Below, one piece after another: positions 31,201 to 37,904 of a stretch of 64,000 nt of DNA. Both the position numbers and the translations under genes were made by a program. The notes beneath the pieces were generated by a model, which was not told where the DNA came from, did no database searches, and saw nothing but the letters and a program-made list of their open reading frames with translations. Source of the DNA: Vibrio aestuarianus (GTDB taxonomy: Bacteria > Pseudomonadota > Gammaproteobacteria > Enterobacterales > Vibrionaceae); NCBI RefSeq assembly GCF_012395185.1, contig NZ_JAAZTU010000005.1:88630-152629 (forward strand), in the 5' to 3' direction. Every line of letters begins with the position of its first letter. The stretch's first letter is position 1.

Positions 31201-32663
31201 GAACGATTAAAAATCAAAACCTCATCAATATATCCATCAAACGCACGCCCAGAAAAATTTTGATCTTGCCCTATTTGCAAAGGGAGATTATTGGTTTGCA
31301 GTTGTTTGTTTTGATTCGATGTTCGAGACCCCGCCAACACACCATTAATAAAAATACTTGCACTGCTATTTTTAAAATTATAGCGAATAGTAACGTGGCT
31401 CCATTGGCCATTAGGAATGCGTGATGTACTGGCTAAAGAACGGGTTGAACCATTTTTTTCTTGCCACCACCAATAGACATAACCTGCTGAGTTTATATGA
31501 AATTCATAGTTGTTATCTTTAGATAAGATGCTGTATAAGCCGCCATTAGGGCGACTCTTAGGATACACCCATGCTGAAATCGTTAACTCTTTATCCAGAT
31601 CCAATTTGTTATCGTATGGCACCTCTACATACTGATTGCGTGCATGTGTAAACTCACCATAACCACATGTCCCTAAGTTATTAATCTCAGGTAAGGCAGG
31701 CGAATTCTGTGCAGTGCTCGCTCCATTAATCGCTCGGCCATGAAGATTATTTCCCGAACTATCAGCAACAGTACCTTGAAGATTATCCCAACTGCCCTCA
31801 TCCATTTTTAACCACATGACAGGATTCGATGGCAGGGTATTACTGCCCTCGATGACCGCATCATCAGTCATTATCAATTTACGGCTATTGGTACGACCGA
31901 CAATTCTGGCTGAATTATAGAGATTCAAAGTCTCCGATATATATAAATCACCCGTTATTTGTGTGTCACCTTCGAGCTCAGCACCGCTATATCCAATGAC
32001 TTGAACGTTACTATTAATCGAGGCTTCAATAGTGGCTGCTGTATTTAATGCGATATTGCCATTAACGAAAATTCTCACATCACCATTTGCGATTATCTTG
32101 CTGCTGCCATTTAGTTGCAGCGAATTAAACCAATAATCACCAGTATGAAGTATCACTTCAGCATTGCTGCCCATCGCCAGTGAATTCACTCGATATTCCG
32201 TTCTTGAACTATCAAACTCTAAAGTGCAATTACTGTATAAAGAAATATCCTGTGTATTGGGGTCATTAATGGATAAGCGGTCCCCAGAATCACAGTAACC
32301 GATTGAGCTACCACCGTTATTATTTTTAAAATTATCTAAATTTAACTCTGGCGTTGGAGAGCCTGACACATTACAAAGCACACCATTACCAGCACTATCA
32401 TCACAACTGCTGTCCTGTCTCTCATTGCTTGTGTTTATAGTACAAAATGGTAAATCAACGCCATATGTGCCTTTGATCTGTGAGCTACCATATTGGATCA
32501 ATTGCGAACCGGAAATATTACTGCAACTGCCACTGACGGCATGCCCTTGTGCGCTATTCGGGAAATACACAGACTCATCAATCGGTGCCAGTGCTTTAGC
32601 CAAACTGGCAAAGCACAACATTAAAATACAAAATGCAAACTGACCCAATGGCCTAACTATCAT
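28242..32663 (-). CDS. mshQ: MSHA pilus-associated large lectin-like protein MshQ
   Basis: 1473-residue exported protein (signal peptide after ATG 32663: hydrophobic FAFCILMLCFASLAKA). A longer frame from a TTG is rejected because the ATG overlaps the mshP stop by 11 bases. Order: beta-rich repeats resembling polymer-forming or pectate-like strands (about 150-280); a LamG/concanavalin-type domain (about 290-505, with WSHVTIRYNFKNSSASIFING); a second, L-type-lectin-like domain (about 520-760, with DGVAIVFSD and GWLGIGIDEFGNYS); then a Ser/Asn-rich DUF6701-type region to the end. Last gene of the structural msh block. A tip or surface adhesin role is inferred from the lectin folds. Confidence 0.88.
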   Translation of the reverse strand: MIVRPLGQFAFCILMLCFASLAKALAPIDESVYFPNSAQGHAVSGSCSNISGSQLIQYGSSQIKGTYGVDLPFCTINTSNERQDSSCDDSAGNGVLCNVSGSPTPELNLDNFKNNNGGSSIGYCDSGDRLSINDPNTQDISLYSNCTLEFDSSRTEYRVNSLAMGSNAEVILHTGDYWFNSLQLNGSSKIIANGDVRIFVNGNIALNTAATIEASINSNVQVIGYSGAELEGDTQITGDLYISETLNLYNSARIVGRTNSRKLIMTDDAVIEGSNTLPSNPVMWLKMDEGSWDNLQGTVADSSGNNLHGRAINGASTAQNSPALPEINNLGTCGYGEFTHARNQYVEVPYDNKLDLDKELTISAWVYPKSRPNGGLYSILSKDNNYEFHINSAGYVYWWWQEKNGSTRSLASTSRIPNGQWSHVTIRYNFKNSSASIFINGVLAGSRTSNQNKQLQTNNLPLQIGQDQNFSGRAFDGYIDEVLIFNRSLTDQQVWDLYNQRHLCGGLTPSCFTDDFQSKPLDEQWRVFSSSGTFTPSIVNQRLRLTQAVGNQATASTFQRIFPAAHNKIDVEFDYFAYGGSGADGVAIVFSDASITPQVGAFGGPLGYGYKTYEQKPGFAGGWLGIGIDEFGNYSIEGGPDGPGRRRQAVALRGSGSGYSGYGYLAGTCNNGSQNSNGDCLNPKIDSNNGNPLHRYQISIDSTQSGVSNVTIKRKVGSNNWETLIGPINVLSFAGQSNVPDDLLLSITGSTGGSTNYHEIDNFEVCALDSRPVGEQINHFRISLPAQGLTCAASDVSIKACADDSCNNLFTDPVTAYLIPNSLPSASGGWVDGSTLSFSNGVGNAQLRRNSAGNVTVGVSGSIPTAIAFNDTLCSHNGDAGPFSTNNCTITFADSGFILDVPNSYANQTVAGTIKAVRKDNVSQQCLPSFQNVPKSVSFWSDYLSPSAGQGFTANTVGVNNVAVGQSSNTSVPVNLNFNQNGEASISVSYRDAGSLALNARFDGSGEEQDLTLTGQDSFVRVPRALVLSATNYYGNDGACPSADMSCNIFARADENFNLHVKAVAAEPVEDNDFTNNLGVTNYQQTNIELSHTLIEPVSGVPGNLGEVEYNHQLGSSTTVLQKVSEVGAFDFSLLSPTSYLGVDLLAENLPITMVSTGPVGRFIPAYFSPTSVVTSLKAECEVTSSSTESFSYLGQPFGYQENPGVYLNPRSALGSETVNYFDSTWWRYNQQWDNRVYEDTVHNLLISFDKDATSVNRINAGDSRIELLGEELIYQKPPQAIVPFNSKLELTLAASDLTDLDGVCYRATASSPCIDYTIADIDNEMRLRWGKLVIHDTYGPETAPLLQQVVSEYYSTNGFVINSFDSCTQLPDIANFTLTATDLTLGSGGPPAVEATLTNRTLSSGVTTIKFSAPGAGEQGFIDTLLDLDANGLPWLRIDEDQDGSFENGVSGRVQFGLYRGSDRVIWWRERN

Positions 32664-33081
32664 CACGAATTCCAGCCTCAATAATTCTTTGATAGAAACT
32701 ATCTCCTGCTTTACAGGTTCCGGTACTCTCTAATTGATAAACCTGATATCCACTATCATCTAGCACCCCAATTGAACGACAAGAGACCTTTGCCTGACAC
32801 CGCTCAAGCCCTTCACCTTCAAAAGTATAGTTAGTATCAGCGCCAAGCCGGCAGCTTCCTTGTGCCTGTGATCTATAAAAACGGCTAATATCGATTTGCA
32901 TTGCAGAGCGAGCGGCCATTTCAGCTCTTGTGCCTAAGACCATTGATACCAATTGTTGGCTATTGCGCTGTTGATTTCGGTTGGCAACCGCAGCAACAAA
33001 GCCCACCACCACAATGATAAAAATAACTAACACCAAACCGCTGCCTTGTTGCCTATGGCGTGTTGTAGATAAGCGCATCAT
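32653..33081 (-). CDS. mshP: MSHA minor pilin-like protein MshP
   Basis: 142-residue type IV pilin-like protein. After the basic leader, residues around QQGSGLVLVIFIIVVVGFVAAVANRNQQRNSQQL form the N-terminal helix, but the usual FTLIE is absent: there is no Glu at position +5, the pattern known for PilX-like or GspK-like minor subunits that start or cap a fibre. Four cysteines are present. The start at 33081 or 33078 overlaps the mshO end by about 29 bases; GTG codons further up are less likely. Confidence 0.85.
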   Translation of the reverse strand: MMRLSTTRHRQQGSGLVLVIFIIVVVGFVAAVANRNQQRNSQQLVSMVLGTRAEMAARSAMQIDISRFYRSQAQGSCRLGADTNYTFEGEGLERCQAKVSCRSIGVLDDSGYQVYQLESTGTCKAGDSFYQRIIEAGIRDDS

Positions 33082-33823
33082 GGTCAAACTTGATCTCCTC
33101 ACCACGGTCAGAAAACGTTAATTCAATTTTAATTAACCCATTTCGTTGCAACTCAGGCTGTGTAACTTGAAAACTGGCTTGGCTAAGATTTTCAGCGACT
33201 AGCACTCCACTTCCAAGCTGAGTCGGTGTTAGCGCAAGGCGATTTAAAGGGTAGCTAGCGTAACGATAAATGCGCTGATTTTGATAACAAAAGGCAACGG
33301 GGGCACGATAAAAATAGAGTCGCTTAGCCGGAGATTGAATTGAAAAACCGGTCGCTTGAGTCAGCGAGACATCAACCATAGTGGCACGGTTCACATCGGT
33401 AAACTCAACATCAGCATCCACTTCTGCCACCTGACCATTTACCGAAGCGGCTTGGCGTAATAATGCCGCATTGGTTGGATAAACGACGAGTCGCTCTCCT
33501 TTCGAGACGCTTTTATTTATAGGCAGAATACGAATCGCACTTGATGCCGCTTGAGGGGAAGGAAGATTATTGTAAATCGCGCTATTGGTGATAGGTAAAA
33601 ACTCAATACAGTCATTTTCAACCAGCACACTGTTGGGTACGGCTTCTCTTAATTCTCGGCTTAAACGTTCTGTAATAAAACGCCCTTGTTGGATAAGCGC
33701 TTCGCGCGCGGTGGTATCGACATAAATTCCCATCCCTTGGCTAATCACTGAACCTAAAAACAGCCCAACGACCGATAAAAGAATGATGGAAATCACCATT
33801 TCAATCAGGGTAAAACCACGCAT
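33053..33823 (-). CDS. mshO: MSHA minor pilin MshO
   Basis: 256 residues with a type IV prepilin N-terminus of minimal leader (MRG then FTLIEMVISIILLSVVG), i.e. a PilW/GspJ-like minor pilin thought to help prime pilus assembly. Its ATG overlaps the mshD stop as TAATG. The C-terminal domain is beta-rich with no recognisable special fold. Confidence 0.92.
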   Translation of the reverse strand: MRGFTLIEMVISIILLSVVGLFLGSVISQGMGIYVDTTAREALIQQGRFITERLSRELREAVPNSVLVENDCIEFLPITNSAIYNNLPSPQAASSAIRILPINKSVSKGERLVVYPTNAALLRQAASVNGQVAEVDADVEFTDVNRATMVDVSLTQATGFSIQSPAKRLYFYRAPVAFCYQNQRIYRYASYPLNRLALTPTQLGSGVLVAENLSQASFQVTQPELQRNGLIKIELTFSDRGEEIKFDHDALIYNTP

Positions 33824-34377
33824 TAAAAGTTTCCCCTCGTTGCAGCGAAAGGATAGCGGTTACCACTAGGGTCGATGATCACTACCGATATTCGTTTATA
33901 GTCGGTTATCGTGCCTGCATCTTGCCCGGTCATAAAACCGCTGTTATTTTGTTCATAAAACACTTTAATCTCAACGTTATAACGTTGGTAATCAGCACTA
34001 ATATCAGCGCCTAATACATCTTTAACTGAACCAGTTAAGCCATGAAAATCATCAACATCGTTATAAAGCGTATTCGCATTTTCACCCACGTCAGGCCCAA
34101 GCGCGCTTGGCAAGGTGCAAGTTCGCCCTGCGGTAGTCACCAATACACACTCCGGCACCCCACCATTGGGGCCAGATTTTTCGTCAAAAGCGCGGCCCAT
34201 TACCTCATCTAATACGGCGCGACCAAGCTCAGCCGCTTTCACCGCCAATACCTGTTCAGCACTCTGCTGAGAACGCGGATAAAGCGCAGCGGTGATGCCG
34301 GTCATAGCAATCGCAATCAAGGTGATCACAATGATCATCTCGATTAAGGTAAAGCCTCTTGTTCGCTTAGCAGCCAT
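33823..34377 (-). CDS. mshD: MSHA minor pilin MshD
   Basis: 184 residues, prepilin leader MAAKRTRG followed by FTLIEMIIVITLIAIAMTG, a PilV/GspI-like minor pilin. Two cysteines (PECVLVTTAGRTCTL) may form a disulphide. Overlaps mshC by 11 bases and mshO by one base, so mshC-D-O-P-Q form a tightly coupled series. Confidence 0.92.
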   Translation of the reverse strand: MAAKRTRGFTLIEMIIVITLIAIAMTGITAALYPRSQQSAEQVLAVKAAELGRAVLDEVMGRAFDEKSGPNGGVPECVLVTTAGRTCTLPSALGPDVGENANTLYNDVDDFHGLTGSVKDVLGADISADYQRYNVEIKVFYEQNNSGFMTGQDAGTITDYKRISVVIIDPSGNRYPFAATRGNF

Positions 34378-34864
34378 AAATAAACCCTTCGCTATTGATG
34401 CACACTTGGCGAGACTCTCCCGACTGGGGGTTGCTTACTGTCACTGTACATTGAGCGGCAAGGCATTGAGTGGCGCGCCCTAAGCTATCAAAATCAAAAT
34501 AGTGGCTACCGTCGTTGTTGGTCAATGTCAGGGTAATATCGTTTGCTGCCGCATCAACAAAACTGCTGTCTGCCGACGGATTGGGTAGTGAGGTGGTGCA
34601 AGCACCAGCAGAAACGGAAGGAGACACTTGTTGCGCTTGATTATTACTAACCAACCAGCGGTTACAATAGCCAGTGCGCTGCATAGCGCGGTTTTGCGTT
34701 AAACGTAATGAGGCCAGAACTTCACTTTGCGTCGTAATGGTAGAAAATGTGGAAACACCACTGTAGCGGCTCGCCGCATAAACAGAAACAATGCCAAGCA
34801 ATAGAATAACGACAATTAGTTCGATCAAGGTAAAAGCCGACTGCTTCACTAAACGTTGCCGCAT
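34367..34864 (-). CDS. mshC: MSHA minor pilin MshC, unusual Ala before the cleavage site
   Basis: 165 residues from the ATG at 34864 (GAGG seven bases upstream; a GTG one codon earlier is less likely). GspH/FimT-like minor pilin. The leader MRQRLVKQSA ends in alanine, not glycine, directly before FTLIELIVVILLLGIVS; alanine at -1 is tolerated by some prepilin peptidases but is uncommon. Five cysteines are present, including CLAAQC and the terminal GC. Confidence 0.92.
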   Translation of the reverse strand: MRQRLVKQSAFTLIELIVVILLLGIVSVYAASRYSGVSTFSTITTQSEVLASLRLTQNRAMQRTGYCNRWLVSNNQAQQVSPSVSAGACTTSLPNPSADSSFVDAAANDITLTLTNNDGSHYFDFDSLGRATQCLAAQCTVTVSNPQSGESRQVCINSEGFIYGC

Positions 34865-34976
34865 CACAATGCCTCAAACAAAAAATAAGTGCTTAGATTA
34901 TATAAGAAATAGCGGAGTTAGACCTAAATTTTGCTGGGTTTTATTGCGAGAAGAGCTGGGTCGATCAGATAGATAT

Positions 34977-35005
34977 AATAAAGGCCAGCAATGCTGGCCT
35001 TTATT
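34977..35005 (-). terminator. Strong terminator-like hairpin inside the MSHA structural operon
   Basis: Near-perfect inverted repeat AATAAAGGCCAGCA/TGCTGGCCTTTATT with a one-base centre, 13 bases after the mshA stop and before mshC. Such a site would let most transcripts end after the major pilin and a minority read through to the minor pilin genes. Confidence 0.8.
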
Positions 35006-35018
35006 ATTTACTAAACAA

Positions 35019-35480
35019 TCAGCATTTATCGGCATAAACACTAATAGATGGGGCAGCGGTAGACGTTGCATCTGTATAATTTACATAACATCCAGAAGTA
35101 TTTGTCCATCCAGTCGTAGCTTGTCCTTTAAAAGTATAGCCAACACCATTACTAGGGACTGAACCTGAAATTAAACTCCAGTCATCAGATAATCCTGTTA
35201 CTGCATTACCAATACCATCTGAACTTGCTTTAGGGTAACCAAAAACTATCTGTACATTATCAACCGCACCAGATGCTGCAGTTTCTTTACCATCGATAGC
35301 CGCTTTACCATAAACAATACCGGCAGCTCCAGACATTGCACCTTTCAAACCTTGAAGTGCAGATTCTCTAGCATCAGTTTGCAAATTCAAGAAACGAGGT
35401 GCTGCGGTAACCGCCAAAATACCCAAAATTACAATTACCACCACTAGTTCAATAAGGGTGAAACCGCCTTGTCTTTTCAT
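35019..35480 (-). CDS. mshA: MSHA major pilin MshA
   Basis: Major subunit of the mannose-sensitive haemagglutinin type IV pilus, used for surface sensing, attachment and biofilm initiation. 153 residues from the ATG at 35480: leader MKRQGG, then mature [20 protein letters not shown]. The C-terminal cysteine pair (SGCYVNYTD ... ADKC) frames the disulphide-bonded D-region. The mature domain is rich in Ala, Gly and Ser. Located 29 bases after mshB and followed by a strong terminator, which favours high expression. Confidence 0.96.
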   Translation of the reverse strand: MKRQGGFTLIELVVVIVILGILAVTAAPRFLNLQTDARESALQGLKGAMSGAAGIVYGKAAIDGKETAASGAVDNVQIVFGYPKASSDGIGNAVTGLSDDWSLISGSVPSNGVGYTFKGQATTGWTNTSGCYVNYTDATSTAAPSISVYADKC

Positions 35481-35518
35481 AGTTACCATCTCTCTATGTT
35501 TAAATTAAATGCGCAGAC

Positions 35519-36094
35519 TTACTGCAAAGTTACGGTCACACGACCTGTTTTGATTTCGTACACAAACTGGTGTGCGGTTCCGCCCTCTTGTTGTACATAA
35601 GTACAAGTGGATAAACCGGTATCGGCTTGTGCTGAGTATTTTACGTCAGAGTTAGTCGCAGCATTAGCGACTGTGTCAACTTTTGGTGGGTTTTGTAATA
35701 AATTATCCATTAAATCAATACATGCTTGGTCAGTAATCGCATTTGGGTAACTAGTATTATCGGTATTCAACGCAATTGGATAACCATCACGAAAGCCGGT
35801 TGATGCCCCACTGCTGTCTTCCGAACGAGTTAGCCAAAAGTTTACCCCATCATAATTGACGGTATTTTGTTTCTCAGCGCCCAGCGTCACCGATGTTCTC
35901 GCTTGTGCCTCCCACTGAGCACGAGCCGACAATACACCAGTAGCATAACCACCAGCGACACCTTCAATACTGGCTTTTTTGGCTTCATCAGTTACATCTA
36001 AGAAACGAGGCAACGCAGCAACGGCAAGTAAGCCGACTACCACAATGACAACCACTAATTCAACCAAAGAGAAACCGGTTTGCTTGTTATGCAT
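35519..36094 (-). CDS. mshB: MSHA pilin-like protein MshB
   Basis: 191-residue type IV pilin with leader MHNKQTG and mature FSLVELVVVIVVVGLLAVAA. It resembles mshA at the N-terminus (PRFLDVTDEAKKASIEGVAGG against [20 protein letters not shown]), so the two probably arose by duplication. First gene of the structural block; it follows a consensus -10 at 36125-36130. Two cysteines occur in the C-terminal half. Confidence 0.94.
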   Translation of the reverse strand: MHNKQTGFSLVELVVVIVVVGLLAVAALPRFLDVTDEAKKASIEGVAGGYATGVLSARAQWEAQARTSVTLGAEKQNTVNYDGVNFWLTRSEDSSGASTGFRDGYPIALNTDNTSYPNAITDQACIDLMDNLLQNPPKVDTVANAATNSDVKYSAQADTGLSTCTYVQQEGGTAHQFVYEIKTGRVTVTLQ

Positions 36095-36124
36095 GCTTCT
36101 ACCCATTTATTATCAGTACGACGT

Positions 36125-36130
36125 ATTATA
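36125..36130 (-). promoter_or_regulatory. -10 element of the MSHA structural operon
   Basis: Consensus TATAAT on the minus strand in the 82-base mshF-mshB gap, 30 bases before the mshB ATG. The -35 region (AGAGTT) is poor, which suggests activator help. V. cholerae MSHA genes are known to form two operons, with a promoter upstream of mshB. Confidence 0.55.
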
Positions 36131-36176
36131 CGCGCATATTTTCACATAACTCTATGTTAAGTGACAATTTATCTTA

Positions 36177-36671
36177 CTATGCCGGAAAATCGACGCTAAC
36201 GGTAAACTTATCACTCAAAATTTCAATAGTTATCACTTGTTTTTGGCTGTAATGATAGCGACATTGGTATTGGTTAGTTTCAATTTTAGCATCAATCGCA
36301 ACCACACGGCTTTCTAGCACTTTTTCATCAGGGTACAGTAAGTGTAGCCAATGCTGGCAATTGAGCATTGGTGATTCATCCTTAGCCTCATCGATTACCG
36401 TTGCCTCATTATTAAACAATGGCAGTACCCACCCGGCCTTGCTCATTGTTAACTGTTGACCATCCATATTCAGAATTAAAGGCTGACCTTTTAGTAACCA
36501 GTTTTGTTTATAAATATTGGCACTTTCAACAATGCGGTTACGCGCAACCGCAAAAGCTGTTTGGTTGGCCTCCTGCTCGATTGACTTCCAAATAAATAAA
36601 AATGAAAGCAGCAAAATGAGTACCAGAAAAAGCCAAATCGCGAACTGAGAACGCTCTATCGCAGTTTTCAC
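36177..36671 (-). CDS. mshF: MSHA biogenesis protein MshF
   Basis: 164-residue protein with one N-terminal membrane helix (FAIWLFLVLILLLSFLFIW) and a small periplasmic domain with two cysteines. Recognised by position, directly after mshG (one base apart) and before mshB. No enzymatic motif; its exact role in pilus biogenesis is not established to my knowledge. Confidence 0.8.
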   Translation of the reverse strand: MKTAIERSQFAIWLFLVLILLLSFLFIWKSIEQEANQTAFAVARNRIVESANIYKQNWLLKGQPLILNMDGQQLTMSKAGWVLPLFNNEATVIDEAKDESPMLNCQHWLHLLYPDEKVLESRVVAIDAKIETNQYQCRYHYSQKQVITIEILSDKFTVSVDFPA

Positions 36672-36672
36672 A

Positions 36673-37896
36673 CTAACGACCTTTAATCGCGTCTAACATG
36701 CCCCACATCGGTAAGAAAATACCGAGTGCTAGCACCAACACCATACCCGCTACGATCACCAATAAAATCGGTTCGATACGCGCTGTTAACGTCTTGAGAT
36801 CGTAATCCACTTCTCGATCATAGAAATCAGCCACTTCGAGTAACAGCTCATCAATACGCCCTGTTTCTTCACCGACTGAAATCATCTGAATGACTAATGG
36901 GGTAAAGATCTGCGCATTAATGGCTGTTGCCGAGACGCTTGTCCCTGCTTCAATCGCAGCTTTCATTTCCAATAGCCGAGACTCTAGAAACTTGTTATCT
37001 AATGCTTCCGCAGATAAAGCAACAGCTTGGTTAAGCGGTATACCGGCTTTCAACATTAACGCGAAAGTGCGAGAGAAACGCGCAAGCTGCGCTCTGTTGA
37101 CTATCCCACCGACAATCGGCATTCGCAGGCGAAATTTATCCCACTTTTCGCGCCCTGCCGCGGTATTTAACCACGCTCTAAATCCAAATAAACCACCAAT
37201 AATAACGCCGACCATCATTGGCCAATAGTTAACAAAAAAGTCAGACATGTTGATCAAAATACGCGTCGGCAGCGGTAAGTCGACGCCAAAACGGCTAAAC
37301 ATACTGGAAAATTGTGGTATCACTTTAATATTGAGGATAAACAGTGCGACCACGATAAAACTAATCACAAACGTCGGGTAACGCATTGCCGTTTTAATCC
37401 GCTTGCGGGTTTCCACTTCTTGTTCGTAATAGTGAGAAAGCTGCAATAGCGCCTCATCAAGTCGGCCTGTATTCTCGCCAACCTGAATCATAGAAACAAA
37501 TAGCGGGCTAAACACTTTAGGGTGTAATTGCATTGAGCCAGATAAACTACGCCCGTTGGTCAGCTCGGCACTGACCTCTTCCAACGCTTCTTTCAACTGC
37601 TTATTGGCGCAATTTTGGATCAACCCTTTCATTGAACGTAATAACGGCACGCCAGCTTTAGTCAAACTGTAAAGTTGACGACAAAATATCACCAATACTT
37701 CAAGCGGCACCGCGGGTGTGAAAACGCTTTTCCAATCAACATTAAAGCCCGTAGAGCCTTTGTCTGATGAGATAAGTGTCGGAATAACCCCTTTGTTAAA
37801 CAAAGCTTCAGCGGCAAGCTCTTCGGTTGGAGCTTCGACTTGCCCCGACGCTTTACTGCCATCTAAATTTCGTCCTTGGTAGCGATAGGTTGGCAT
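36673..37896 (-). CDS. mshG: MSHA platform protein MshG (PilC/GspF family)
   Basis: Inner-membrane platform on which the extension ATPase acts. 407 residues with the two homologous T2SSF domains: the first around 70-195 (CRQLYSLTKAGVPLLRSMKGL, QVGENTGRLDEALLQLSHYYE), the second around 270-395 (ARFSRTFALMLKAGIPLNQAVAL, SVGEETGRIDELLLEVADFYD). The N-terminal MPTYRYQGRNLDGSKASGQVEA is typical. Eight bases after mshE. Confidence 0.95.
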   Translation of the reverse strand: MPTYRYQGRNLDGSKASGQVEAPTEELAAEALFNKGVIPTLISSDKGSTGFNVDWKSVFTPAVPLEVLVIFCRQLYSLTKAGVPLLRSMKGLIQNCANKQLKEALEEVSAELTNGRSLSGSMQLHPKVFSPLFVSMIQVGENTGRLDEALLQLSHYYEQEVETRKRIKTAMRYPTFVISFIVVALFILNIKVIPQFSSMFSRFGVDLPLPTRILINMSDFFVNYWPMMVGVIIGGLFGFRAWLNTAAGREKWDKFRLRMPIVGGIVNRAQLARFSRTFALMLKAGIPLNQAVALSAEALDNKFLESRLLEMKAAIEAGTSVSATAINAQIFTPLVIQMISVGEETGRIDELLLEVADFYDREVDYDLKTLTARIEPILLVIVAGMVLVLALGIFLPMWGMLDAIKGR

Positions 37897-37904
37897 TGAT
37901 TATC

